This document shows, in pieces, positions 24,680-34,835 of a DNA stretch of 64,000 nt. The stretch covers positions 26,048,874 through 26,112,873 of the forward strand of contig OZ005607.1 of assembly GCA_963930655.1 (NCBI GenBank). The letters run 5' to 3'. The position numbers and the translations under genes are program-made. Origin of the DNA: Myrica gale. Taxonomy: Eukaryota > Streptophyta > Magnoliopsida > Fagales > Myricaceae. The notes beneath the pieces were generated by a model. That model was not told the DNA's origin. It was given only the letters and a program-made list of their open reading frames with translations, and made no database searches. Every line of letters starts with the position of its first letter. Positions within the stretch are counted from its first letter, which is position 1.

Positions 24680-27600
24680 TGTGGAAATAATCCCGAGTAT
24701 ATTCGGGAATCATGGAAAGAAATAAAATCCCGGATGTTATGGAATAATCAGGGATAGCAAATATTTGGTGATATTCGGTAGTTTTTATTTCAAAGATTAT
24801 TTCCTTATGTATAGATCTCTCTATAGCACTATAAATAGAGAAGATGCATGTATATCGAATTAATATAGTCAATAAAACAAGGATTTCTTCATGGTATCAG
24901 AGGCAGGTTCTTCATTCGTGGGTCACAATGTCAGAATCCACGGTCGATAGTGAAGGACCGGGACTTATTCCCAACTCTACTCCGGCAGCATCAACTACCA
25001 TGGGCTCGACTGGAATTGACCATTCGTCCTTCCAGCTCACGGTGGAAAAACTCAACGGAAAAAACTTCCGTGAGTGGGCTCAATCTCTCACACTTGTCAT
25101 CGATGGCAAAGGGAGAATGGGATACCTTACCGGCGAAACAAAGCAGCCACCCTCTACTCAACCTACCGACTTCCAGAAGTGGAGGTCAGAGAACTCGATG
25201 GTGACCGCATGGCTGGTGAACTCCATGCAACCATCGATCGGTAAGACATATATGTTCTTACCCACTGCCAAAGACGTATGGGATGCCGTTCGTGAGACAT
25301 ATTCTGATGCCGGAGATTCGTCTCAGATCTTTGAGATTAAAACTCGACTGTGGCAATTGAAGCAAGGAGAACGTGATGTCACCGATTTCTTCTTGGAGAT
25401 GCAGGCTCTCTGGCAGGAACTAGATCTCAGTTCCGATGAAGAGTGGGCATGTGCCGCCGACAGTGCCCGGTACCGGAAGACGCTTGAAGCGGAAAGAGTC
25501 TTCGAGTTTCTCGCTGGCCTGAATCGGGAGCTCGATGACGTTCGGAGCCGTATCCTTGGCCGACGTCCCCTGCCTTCTCTTCGAGAGACATTTGCGGAAG
25601 TCCGTCGTGAGGAGCACCGACGGAATGTCATGCTTCCTAAGAGCCTTCCATCTCACGGGTCCACCGAAGTCTCAGCCTTGGCCTCTAAAGGCTTTCGGTC
25701 TGGGCCCAGCCCAAAACAAAATCGTAACAAGCCTTGGTGTGACCATTGTAAAAAAACTGGTCACACCAAAGATACATGCTGGGAGATCCACGGCAAACCT
25801 GCCGATTGGAAACCAAGGCAAGGCCACCGTACTCATGGATTCCAGACTACTCTTACGCAACCACCAGCAGCCCCTCAAGTCGACCATGATGTCCCTTCCA
25901 ACAGTTTCTCGGCTGAACAACTACAACAATTGCAACAGTTATTTTCCAAGTTTCATGCCTCTGGTCAGTCTCCCCAAAACCCTGCTTCCGCATCATTAGC
26001 TCACACAGGTAATTTTTCTCATGCCCTGAGCAGCTTTAGATCCAAACATCCTTGGATTATTGACTCAGGAGCATCCGATCATATGACTGGATCTTACCAT
26101 CTGTTTTCGTCTTATTCACCATGTGCCGGAAATCTTAAGGTTAAAATTGCTGATGGCACTCTTTCGTCAGTAGCAGGAAAAGGACGTATTCAACTCTCTG
26201 ATTCTATCATCCTAGAGTCTGTTCTTCATGTGCCTAATCTATCATGCAATTTATTGTCCATTAGCCAATTAACCAAATCCTCAAATTGCTCTGCTAAATT
26301 TCTTCCCTCTCTTTGTGTTTTTCAGGATCTATTATCGGGGAAGATGATTGGCAGTGCTAAAGAATATGAGGGGCTCTACTACTTTGACGACGCTTGTGTG
26401 AGTGACCACGCGAACACTGTCATTTGTGACTCTGCATCTGTTTCTAGGGATAGTGATCTTTTATTATGGCATTTTCGCATGGGTCATCCCAATATTCAAT
26501 ATTTGAGACGATTATTTCCTTCTATTATGTCCAATAAAAATTCGTCTGATTTTCAGTGTGAAATATGTGAACTTGCGAAACACCACCGTACCTCATTCCC
26601 AACATCTTCGTATAAACCTTCTCTGCCATTCACCATGATCCATAGTGATGTATGGGGCCCATCTCGTATATTCACTCGCACTCACTCGAAATGGTTTGTC
26701 ACCTTTATTGATGATCATACTCGGTTATGTTGGGTTTATTTGTTAAAAGAAAAATCTGATGTGCGCTCTGTATTTATAAATTTCCATTCAATGATCCAAA
26801 CTCAATTCCAAACTCCTATTAAAATTTTGCGCACTGATAATGGCACCGAATATTTCAATTCTTTGTTGGGAGATTATCTTCTCCAACACGGAATCGTTCA
26901 CCAAAGTTCTTGTGTCGACACTCCCCAACAGAATGGAGTTGCCGAACGAAAAAATAGGCACCTTCTTGAAGTTACACGTACCTTGTTATTTACTATGAAT
27001 ATGCCTACTATGTTCTGGGGGGATGCCATTTTAACAGCCACATATCTCATCAATCGTATGCCTAGTCGGATTCTCTCTTTTGCCACTCCTCTCAAAAAAT
27101 TTCAGGCACATTACTCCACCTATCGTCTTGATTCAAGTCTTCCGCTCCGAGTTTTTGGTTGCACCGCATTTGTTCATGTTCATGCTCACCATCGTAGCAA
27201 ATTTGATCCGCGAGCTATCAAATGTGTCTTCATCGGATACGCTCCTACACAGAAAGGATACAAATGTTATGATCCCTCCACTAAAAAGGTCTTTGTTAGT
27301 TTGGATGTTACCTTCTTTGAAACTACATCCTACTTCCAAAAGCCTTCTCTTCAGGGGGAGCCATTACGTGATGAAGCTCAGTTTTTGGATCTTGATCTCC
27401 CTCATCTTCAACCTGTTCTTACCACTGATCTTGCCAGCCACACTGAACCTGTCAAAATCATCACACACTTGAACTCAGGGGGAGATGCAGCCAAACAAAA
27501 TGACAGTAGTAAACTACTAGTTTATTCACGCAAGCCGAAATCAACAGAAGTGGAGAGCCTCATACCTGAAGCATCAAAAGAGTCTGAACCGGTAACAGAT

Positions 27601-29523
27601 CCGACTACATCTCCATCTGGTAAACCTGCTTCCTCTGATATTGATTTACCTATTGCTCTTAGGAAGCAATCTCGGTCATGTACTCTCCACCCTATCTCAA
27701 AATTTATGTCCTATAATGCTCTATCTACATCATTTCGTGCTTTTACTGCTAACCTTGACTGTACAGAAATTCCACAAAATATTCATGAGGCCTTGAACAT
27801 ACCCCAATGGAGAGAGGCGGTATTGGAGGAAATGAGAGCCTTGAAAAAAAACGAAACTTGGGAGGTAACGAACTTACCAAGAGGAAAGAAACCAGTTGGC
27901 TGCAAATGGGTATTCACCTTGAAGTATAAAGCAGATGGGACGATAGAAAGACACAAAGCCCGCCTGGTTGCCAAGGGATATACACAGACTCAGGGTATTG
28001 ACTTCACAGAAACATTTGCACCAGTGGCAAAGTTGAACACAATCCGAGTTCTCCTGTCTGTTGCAGTCAATTCGAATTGGCCTCTTCAACAGTTAGACAT
28101 AAAGAATGCTTTCCTCAATGGAGAATTAGAAGAAGAAGTCTTCATGACAATGCCTCCAGGATTCTGCAGAACTGGAGAAGAAGATCAAGTGTGCAAGCTT
28201 AAGAAGTCTCTATACGGCCTGAAGCAGTCACCAAGAGCATGGTTCGATAGATTTGCCAAAGTGGTGAGAAATCAAGGATACCAGCAAGGTCAGTCAGATC
28301 ACACGATGTTCTTCCGGCAATCTGAAGATGGAAAGAAAACCATTCTGATTGTGTATGTTGATGACATCATCCTCACTGGAGATAATATAGAAGAAATGGA
28401 GAGACTGAAGAAAATACTTGCCACTGAATTTGAAGTCAAAGACCTAGGCCAAATGCGATATTTTTTGGGGATGGAAATTGCTAGATCAAAAAAAGGCATC
28501 AGTGTATCTCAACGGAAGTACATACTTGATCTCCTTAATGAAACTGGAATGCTCGGATGTAGACCAAGTGATACTCCAATAGAAGCAGGAAAAAGAAGAG
28601 AGGATGCTGGAAGACCAATTGAGAAAGGAAGATATCAGAGATTAGTGGGAAAACTAATCTACTTGTCACATACCAGGCCTGACATTGCTTTTGCCGTGAG
28701 TGTCGCAAGTCAACACATGCATTCACCAAAAGAATCCCATCTAGAAGCTGTGTACAAGATTCTCCGATATCTCAAAGGATCCCTAGGGAGAGGATTATTA
28801 TTCAAAAAGGAGGAAAACAGAGGGATAGAGATATTCACAGATGCTGATTGGGCAGGCTCTGCAGAAGATAGACGATCTACCACGGGATATTGCACATTCG
28901 TATGGGGCAACCTGGTCACTTGGAGAAGCAAGAAGCAGAATGTGGTGGCGAGAAGTAGTGCAGAAGCTGAGTTTAGAGCAATTGCACAGGGAATGTGTGA
29001 AGGGTTATGGCTAAAGAAACTCCTAGAAGAACTACATGTTGGGATAGAGTTACCGATTAAACTCTACTGTGATAACAAAGCAGCCATCAACATTTCCCTC
29101 AATCCAGTTCAGCATGATCGGACAAAACATATAGAAGTTGATAGACATTTCATCAAAGAGAAAGTTGAAGGTGGGATTTTTTGTATGACATATGTCCCTA
29201 CAAAGGAACAAACAGTTGATGTCTTCACAAAAGGATTGTCTCGGCAAAATTTTGATGAGTTTATCGGCAAGTTGGAAATGATTAACATTTACGATCCAAC
29301 TTGAGGGGGAGTGTGGAAATAATCCCGAGTATATTCGGGAATCATGGAAAGAAATAAAATCCCGGATGTTATGGAATAATCAGGGATAGCAAATATTTGG
29401 TGATATTCGGTAGTTTTTATTTCAAAGATTATTTCCTTATGTATAGATCTCTCTATAGCACTATAAATAGAGAAGATGCATGTATATCGAATTAATATAG
29501 TCAATAAAACAAGGATTTCTTCA
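24680..29523 (+). mobile_element. Ty1/Copia LTR retrotransposon, whole-looking, very young
   Basis: A complete element of 4,844 bp. LTRs are at 24680-24891 and 29312-29523 (212 bp each, TG...CA ends) and look identical base for base by eye. It is flanked by the perfect 5-bp duplication CATAC (24675-24679, 29524-29528). A primer-binding site (TGGTATCAGAGGC, initiator-Met tRNA type) directly follows the 5' LTR at 24892, and a purine tract (GAGGGGGAGTG) precedes the 3' LTR. Identical LTRs imply a very recent insertion, effectively zero divergence. No breaks were seen. Confidence 0.97.
24928..29304 (+). CDS. Copia gag-pol polyprotein (1,458 aa), in the LTR element
   Basis: One long frame whose likely start is the ATG at 24928, after the primer-binding site. 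An earlier in-frame ATG at 24844 lies inside the LTR and is a less likely start. Parts in order: Gag (about 25030-25700), a CCHC zinc knuckle near 25740, an aspartic protease (DSGASDH, about 26061), the GAG-pre-integrase region and integrase core (about 26430-27020), RVT_2 reverse transcriptase with YVDDIILTGD (about 27860-28600), and RNase H (about 28830-29230). This protease-integrase-RT order defines Ty1/Copia. The frame looks whole. Confidence 0.95.
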   Translation: MSESTVDSEGPGLIPNSTPAASTTMGSTGIDHSSFQLTVEKLNGKNFREWAQSLTLVIDGKGRMGYLTGETKQPPSTQPTDFQKWRSENSMVTAWLVNSMQPSIGKTYMFLPTAKDVWDAVRETYSDAGDSSQIFEIKTRLWQLKQGERDVTDFFLEMQALWQELDLSSDEEWACAADSARYRKTLEAERVFEFLAGLNRELDDVRSRILGRRPLPSLRETFAEVRREEHRRNVMLPKSLPSHGSTEVSALASKGFRSGPSPKQNRNKPWCDHCKKTGHTKDTCWEIHGKPADWKPRQGHRTHGFQTTLTQPPAAPQVDHDVPSNSFSAEQLQQLQQLFSKFHASGQSPQNPASASLAHTGNFSHALSSFRSKHPWIIDSGASDHMTGSYHLFSSYSPCAGNLKVKIADGTLSSVAGKGRIQLSDSIILESVLHVPNLSCNLLSISQLTKSSNCSAKFLPSLCVFQDLLSGKMIGSAKEYEGLYYFDDACVSDHANTVICDSASVSRDSDLLLWHFRMGHPNIQYLRRLFPSIMSNKNSSDFQCEICELAKHHRTSFPTSSYKPSLPFTMIHSDVWGPSRIFTRTHSKWFVTFIDDHTRLCWVYLLKEKSDVRSVFINFHSMIQTQFQTPIKILRTDNGTEYFNSLLGDYLLQHGIVHQSSCVDTPQQNGVAERKNRHLLEVTRTLLFTMNMPTMFWGDAILTATYLINRMPSRILSFATPLKKFQAHYSTYRLDSSLPLRVFGCTAFVHVHAHHRSKFDPRAIKCVFIGYAPTQKGYKCYDPSTKKVFVSLDVTFFETTSYFQKPSLQGEPLRDEAQFLDLDLPHLQPVLTTDLASHTEPVKIITHLNSGGDAAKQNDSSKLLVYSRKPKSTEVESLIPEASKESEPVTDPTTSPSGKPASSDIDLPIALRKQSRSCTLHPISKFMSYNALSTSFRAFTANLDCTEIPQNIHEALNIPQWREAVLEEMRALKKNETWEVTNLPRGKKPVGCKWVFTLKYKADGTIERHKARLVAKGYTQTQGIDFTETFAPVAKLNTIRVLLSVAVNSNWPLQQLDIKNAFLNGELEEEVFMTMPPGFCRTGEEDQVCKLKKSLYGLKQSPRAWFDRFAKVVRNQGYQQGQSDHTMFFRQSEDGKKTILIVYVDDIILTGDNIEEMERLKKILATEFEVKDLGQMRYFLGMEIARSKKGISVSQRKYILDLLNETGMLGCRPSDTPIEAGKRREDAGRPIEKGRYQRLVGKLIYLSHTRPDIAFAVSVASQHMHSPKESHLEAVYKILRYLKGSLGRGLLFKKEENRGIEIFTDADWAGSAEDRRSTTGYCTFVWGNLVTWRSKKQNVVARSSAEAEFRAIAQGMCEGLWLKKLLEELHVGIELPIKLYCDNKAAINISLNPVQHDRTKHIEVDRHFIKEKVEGGIFCMTYVPTKEQTVDVFTKGLSRQNFDEFIGKLEMINIYDPT

Positions 29524-29617
29524 CATACGTAGGTCAAAATTGATGGTAAATGGTAAATTTTACTTTCTATTGGCTGGTAGGTCATGATTCTCACCGTCCA
29601 TACGCCCGATACTTTTG

Positions 29618-29733
29618 CCAATGAGCTATGGCTCAAGTGGCACCTCCTCCGCATAGGAGGCTCCTGATCTGGGGTTCGAATACCCCCACCCCACTCCCCT
29701 GGCAGGCTATGGCCTGCATTGCCTAAAAAAAAA
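29618..29733 (+). mobile_element. tRNA-derived SINE
   Basis: Contains a pol III A-box-like segment (AGCTATGGCTCAAGTGGC) and, about 45 bp later, a B-box (GGGGTTCGAATAC). A pyrimidine/GC-rich body follows and it ends in an A tract at about 29724-29733. Box spacing and the A tail fit a plant SINE and not a working tRNA gene, since the cloverleaf cannot close. The element begins about 95 bp after the Copia 3' LTR. No clean target duplication was found. Confidence 0.75.
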
Positions 29734-30857
29734 GTTGGATATGGTCAGACAAACACACTTGGGTAAGGATTAGTTCCAAGGGAATACCAGAATTATCACT
29801 CCAGCCAAAGAATTCAAGTTAGTTTTTGGGGGTCCATGCTGCCGTGGGGTGGGGATAATGATTCAAAATTCCTTCGTCCCTTTTCTTGTGCCTTTCTGCC
29901 ATGACCATTTTATTCCTTCTTTTCCCAATTTGCTAGAATTTCGAGTGATGTGACGAAAGGAATCGCTGGCTCTTGGTCTGCGCGCTTTCTACTCAGAAGT
30001 GGGCATAAATATACTGATTGAGCGTGGCTCAATTACTTGTCACTCCTTTGATTTTTCTATTTCTGCTTTTTTTTTTCTTTTTTTTTTTGGTTGGCATTCT
30101 ATGTTCTGAAACCTTATTTGGCGCGATATATATAGAGATGAAATTATTTGGAACCAAACGTGTTTTATTAGTTTTCCCCACTGTACGACATATAAGATGA
30201 CATCTCAAGTAGATGTCGAATAATAACAATGGAAGCCAAAATTCAAGCTATACAAATTAGAAACTTTATAACAAATTCAAATCCACTTACCGAAAAGTAC
30301 TTTAACATATGATGATTTTTTTTATATTTTATAATTTGCTGCCCATCTTAATTTAATTGGAGTCTATCTAATTTGGGCAGCTGATTTTTATTCCCATTAA
30401 TCCCTCCTAATGAGTTTTTTGGACTATTAATGACTTTGCATGCATTAGTTTACTCCTGAATGCTGGCAGCATATTGGAGAAGATTTTTATCTCCATTAAT
30501 GGCTCTTAATTGGACTATTAATGACTTTGACTGTTGCATTAGTTTCGTCCTTGAGCAGATGATAATGGAGGAAGATGTATTTCATACACAGCAAGTACGT
30601 GCGTATATATATATATATACACACAAATCAGTCAATGCAGCAGGCGGTTTACTTTTTGTTCGATCCATCCATCCTTAAATGCACGAAGACAATGTTGTTG
30701 TATCCCCGGGAAACTCTGATCTTCTCATCACAATATCTGCATATTAACGCAAGTTGAAATTAGCTTCTAGCTTAACTGATCAAAACACAGTGATAGCAAA
30801 AAATAAAAAAGGAAAAAGGAAAAAGAAAAGGGTGTGATTTTGAAGAAATGATCGTAC
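29734..30857. other. Intergenic stretch with a small local duplication
   Basis: Non-coding. A segment containing TTGGACTATTAATGACTTTG occurs at about 30419 and again at about 30511, with similar flanks (GATTTTTAT(C/T)(T/C)CCATTAAT upstream), so this is an old local duplication of roughly 90 bp. A short (TA)n/(AC) run lies at about 30605-30627. Confidence 0.45.
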
Positions 30858-31480
30858 AGAATCTCCAGGTTAAATTTTCTTTGTATTTCGATAGGATACC
30901 CAAATGGGCCGCCAAGTATTGCTGCATCGTCCATTGTAAGTTCATATGTGCTTTTGCCTGATTTCCTGCCACCATATCAGACACCCCAAAATTACTCCTA
31001 TATAAATAGAAAACATTTGAAGACCACGGTTTCAAATGTTCATGAATTGAAATTTTCTGTAAAAAGTTTTTCTTCAAGAAATTCAGTGATAGGGGGAACT
31101 CAAGAAGTGAGAAACTTACACAAATCTACCAATCATGGAGAATCTGAGCCCCAGCAAGATGTCAACCAGAAACTTTATTTGTCCATTCTTGACAATCTAT
31201 AAGAATAAGAGCAACATTTCAAGAGCGGATAAAGTGATTAAACATCGAGTAAAATCTTATAAGATTGACTGAAAACTTTCATGCAATGCTGACCTGTGTC
31301 CCCATAAGACCATTGGCAGCATTCTCTATCCAACTATCTGTTTCTACCTAGAAGAGAATTGAGTTCAGCTCAGCGAAGAAAAGGAAAAAAACTACTGTTG
31401 AAGCTTGTCTATTTAAAGCTTACAAGTCTTTCAACGGTTATATTGTCAATTGTAGCAAAACTTTTAAGGGAAACATGATA
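30858..31480 (-). pseudogene. Chain of four phase-compatible exons of an unrecognised protein (gene fragment)
   Basis: On the minus strand I can read four short exons, each with AG/GT borders: 31480-31424, 31347-31294, 31196-31120 and 30965-30858. Phases agree (0, 0, then 2/1), and the joined frame is open: YHVSLKSFATIDNITVERL, then VETDSWIENAANGLMGTQ, then IVKNGQIKFLVDILLGLRF, then the stretch ending LTMDDAAILGGPFGYP. The donors at 31423 (GTAAGC) and 31119 (GTAAGT) are strong. Four short introns in a row with matching phases are unlikely by chance. I do not recognise the family. No start, stop or further exons were found on either side, so I read this as a partial copy of a host gene; it could also be the middle of a real gene whose other exons I missed. 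Confidence 0.5.
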
Positions 31481-31958
31481 CTGTGTTATGTGCGATTTCT
31501 AAATTATTACATTATCATGTTTCGAAGGGGTAGCACTGATTTGCAGCATCGGAAAAACGATGGAAAGATCTTTTAGCAAAAATAGCACAAGAACATAGTG
31601 GAGACGTTTGTGCCCTTGCGTCAGTTTTAAGAACAAGATGTTTAAATGGACTTTGCTCTGAGATGGAATAGCCAATACATATAATCTGGATGAGAACATA
31701 TTTTTGGGCTTAAACACCCCCATCATTTAGAAGAAGCACAATGCTTAGAATTTTATGCTTAGATTTGCTATATTTTTCTCTGTTTTTTATATTTAAATTC
31801 AAGTCTGACCCACACGAGTATGCAATTCAAGCATTAACAAGAAGGCAATGGTGTTTACTTTTGGATATTTCCTTCAGCCTTCCCTCTCGTATAAAATCCT
31901 TGGGCATAGCAGGCTTGTTTTAGTTTTACATGATACATCTTGTTTGATTCTTGTCCAG

Positions 31959-32147
31959 GCTAGTGCACTGATGCTTACTGGCAATGAAGTTTTTTGCATT
32001 GATGAATTTGACAAGATGAACGTCAGATATCAGGTACTTCACATTTTGGTTTGTTGCATATCTGATTTTTTAATGGTCTGGAAGGTGGCAATTCAGGAGG
32101 CCATAGAACAACAGACAATAAGTACTACAAAAGCTAGGCTGGCCTAG
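31959..32147 (+). pseudogene. MCM6-like helicase fragment, two exons
   Basis: Exon 31959-32033 (after CCAG, before GTACTT) reads [20 protein letters not shown] and onward to RYQ. Exon 32085 to about 32140 reads [17 protein letters not shown]. Together they match the Walker B region of the MCM AAA+ core (CIDEFDKM) and the segment that follows in MCM6. The 51-bp intron between them is kept, so the copy came from genomic DNA rather than an mRNA. The rest of MCM6 (over 800 residues in intact proteins) is absent on both sides, so this is a scrap with no helicase function. Confidence 0.75.
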
Positions 32148-33489
32148 GCGCCTGGATAGTTGGGGCAAAGGCTGGGCTTAGCCCCCATTATCCCTATTAG
32201 TTCCGCCCCTGATGCCATGCAGTCGATGGCAAAGTTTTCATAATTTTATGATCCTTTACAACTCTAAGTTCTTTTCTTAGTAAGAGAGCGCAATTGATTT
32301 TCTAGGTAAGATATTCATTGGTTATTTTATTTTTCTAAGACAAATAATAATTGATACTTTTCATACATGAGCTGACGATATTATTTCTTTACGCAATGTA
32401 ATAACTGATATTTTTCTATTTCTTTAGCAAGATATATATTTGATATTTGAGTTAAATACACTTTGCACTCCCACGTTTGGAGTCATGCATTGACACTTAG
32501 TATCTTTTTTTAAAAAATATATCTTTGACAGATTTCACCCTTGAAGTTTTTATTGTCATCTATTTGTACCGCAGCTGAAAGGGGTAGGCAGTGATGTCAT
32601 TGTCTAAGGCCCCCTAATTAGGAAGGCACCCTATTATAAAAGTTCAACAAGGTAGAATTGCAATCAATGGTTCTTAGCTCAAGAATACTAGCTACAACAT
32701 AAGAACTATATTAAGGCTACACTAAAAGAGAGTAGGATAACAGATGCAAAACATAAAAAAAACCCACCCCGATACTGAGAGCTCCCAAATTAAGTCTCCA
32801 TACTGTCATACATAATGTATGCATTGTTATCAAACCCAGGCTAAAATAACAATATGAATTTTGACATCATAATATAATATGATACATCATGTTATAATAA
32901 TATTATACTTGAGTGACATACTATAATATACCTTAATAATTTCAATATGATGGACTACCATATATGATTATACCTTGAGTGACATACTGTATTATACCTT
33001 AATAATTTCAATATGCTATAATATAATACAACATATCATGCTATAATAATATCTTACTTGAGTGACATACTATACTATGTCTCAATAACTTAAAATACAA
33101 TGGAGTGCAATATGCCAATTAAACATATTCTAATATATCAAATATTATGTTACAATGTATTTAACATGCATAGATCTATATTATATAATATATCATAATG
33201 TATGGTGATATACTAATATATAACATACATGTCAATAAACTATTATATATAACAAAATACACAACAACAAATAATTAAGTCATCAAGTTATATCATATAA
33301 TAACTTCAATTTCTATAACACTCCCTCTAATTTCATATTTTATTAAGTAAGTCTTTTAAAATAAAAAATTTCAAATATATTACTACACAAAATAATATAT
33401 AATAAGGAAAATTATTATTAGTAACATTATATAGCTTAGGATAAGCATATTAATATGATTAATTTATAATAAAAATAAATAACGACAAA

Positions 33490-33653
33490 CTTATTCCATT
33501 GAAGACCTCTTTAGTGGCGATTTGGTAATTTTTGTCACTAAAGTACTTATAGTGATGAACCGATAATGTCGTCACTAAAGATGTATTATTAGCAACGAAA
33601 TGGGTTTCGCCGCTGAAAAATTCGTCGCTGAAAATCAAAATTGTTGTAGTGTA
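33490..33653. mobile_element. CACTA-type right end (partial)
   Basis: Ends in TTGTTGTAGTG, the reverse complement of a CACTACAACAA terminus, preceded by short repeats (GTCACTAAAG twice, TCGTCGCTGAAAA). These are typical of CACTA subterminal regions. I cannot place the matching left end. Confidence 0.45.
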
Positions 33654-34071
33654 TGTACCTACCTAATGACTACATCATAACCTCTACGATCATATATTAA
33701 GTTATGTACTTTAATTGTATAAGCTAATCTCACAATATATTTTTGTTTGAAATTAAATAATATATCCTAATTAAATAGTATTATACTACTAATTATTCAA
33801 AATATATATGCTCATTATAAGTATGATAGTAGATATTTTCTAAACTATACATAATGATTTCATTGGTATTGAATTAACCAAGTAATTTTTTTAGGTTGTG
33901 CTTATGTATATATAGAAGGTTTATTCACTCTTTCCATTTTCTAACAATTTTTTTACGTCTTTCTCTGATGGAAAGAACGAACTTAGATAAAGTCGATTAA
34001 CATGGATTAACAACTATTGAATTATGTTAATGACATACAAGTGTTTATTTCACTTTATGTTCAATTTGTTA

Positions 34072-34679
34072 AAAAAAAGACAACGAAATTTTTAACAGCG
34101 GTTTCTTAACGGCGGTCATAAAAAGTGCCGCTATAGGTGACTTTCAACAGTTTTTTTGTGACCGTCGTTAAAAAGACTGCTGTTAAAAACTTCGTTGTCT
34201 TTTAACGGCGGTCACAAAAAGCACCGCTATAGTATAGCGGCGCTTTTTGTGACCGCCGTTAAAAAAAATGTTGTTAAAAACGTCATCGTTTTTTTAACAG
34301 CGATCACAAAAGCGCTGTTGAAAGTCACCTATAGCGGCACTTTTCACGACCACCGTTAAAAAGACAGTTGTTAAAAGACGACGAACTTTTTAACAACGGT
34401 CTTAAAAAGCGCTCCATAGGTGAATTTCTGCAGCGCTTTTTTATGACCGCGGTTAAAAACTTCGTCGTCTTTTAACAACAGTCTTTTTAACGGTGTCACG
34501 AAAAGCGCCGCTGAAAGTCATCTATGCCGGCTTTTTTTTTTACCGTCGTTAAAAAAATGTTGTTAAAAGTCAAAAGAGTTTTGACAGCGATTTTTAACGG
34601 CGGTCACCAAAAGCGCCGCTATAGGTGACTTTCAGCGGCGCTTTTCGTGACCGCTGTTAAAACCCAATTTTTTGTAGTG
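34072..34679. mobile_element. CACTA-type element remnant with dense subterminal inverted motifs
   Basis: Right end CAATTTTTTGTAGTG is a CACTA terminus. The body is almost wholly alternating copies of TTAACGGCGGTCA and its inverse TGACCGCCGTTAA, with GCCGCTATAGGTGACTTTCA between them, so it can form many hairpins. The left terminus is degraded or lost (the region begins near AAAAAAAAGACAACG). No transposase. Confidence 0.6.
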
Positions 34680-34835
34680 GGGTCAAATGCGTCAAAAAAT
34701 GTGCAAAATGTCAATCACCCCAAATGTGGGTGTATTTAACCGATGATATTTTAATTTTGCTGAGCACCCTTAGTTAATATTTTCTATTTTTTTACCATGG
34801 TTTCAATGGGTGGCTGAGCCATCCTTAAGAAAATC

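Larger units (their letters stand above)
32449..34743. mobile_element. Outer DNA transposon/MITE with 8-bp target duplication, holding nested elements
   Basis: Left end GAGTTAAATACAC and right end GTGTATTTAACCGA are inverted copies, with further pairing inward (CCCAC(G/A)TTTGG). The flanks are TGATATTT at 32441-32448 and TGATATTT at 34744-34751, an 8-bp (perhaps 9-bp) duplication that fits hAT or Mutator-like elements. The interior is AT-rich, with no transposase seen, and contains two CACTA-type right ends (at 33653 and 34679). It therefore looks like a small element that was later filled by other insertions. Confidence 0.65.

Noticed and set aside
21881-24757. Short ORFs after the 542-aa gene
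   Set aside because: No family signature, no splice-compatible chain and trailer-like T-rich composition, apart from the weak exon candidate at 24532-24679.
29620-29700. Possible tRNA gene (A-box and B-box present)
   Set aside because: The arms do not close into a cloverleaf and an A tail follows, so it is a SINE.
30772-31077. 101-codon minus-strand ORF
   Set aside because: It crosses proposed splice sites in another frame; the spliced frame has better phase and splice-site support.
32145-32215. GC-richer patch after the MCM6 scrap that looks like a repeat end
   Set aside because: Text resembles common plant repeats, but I could not find boundaries or a second copy in the window.
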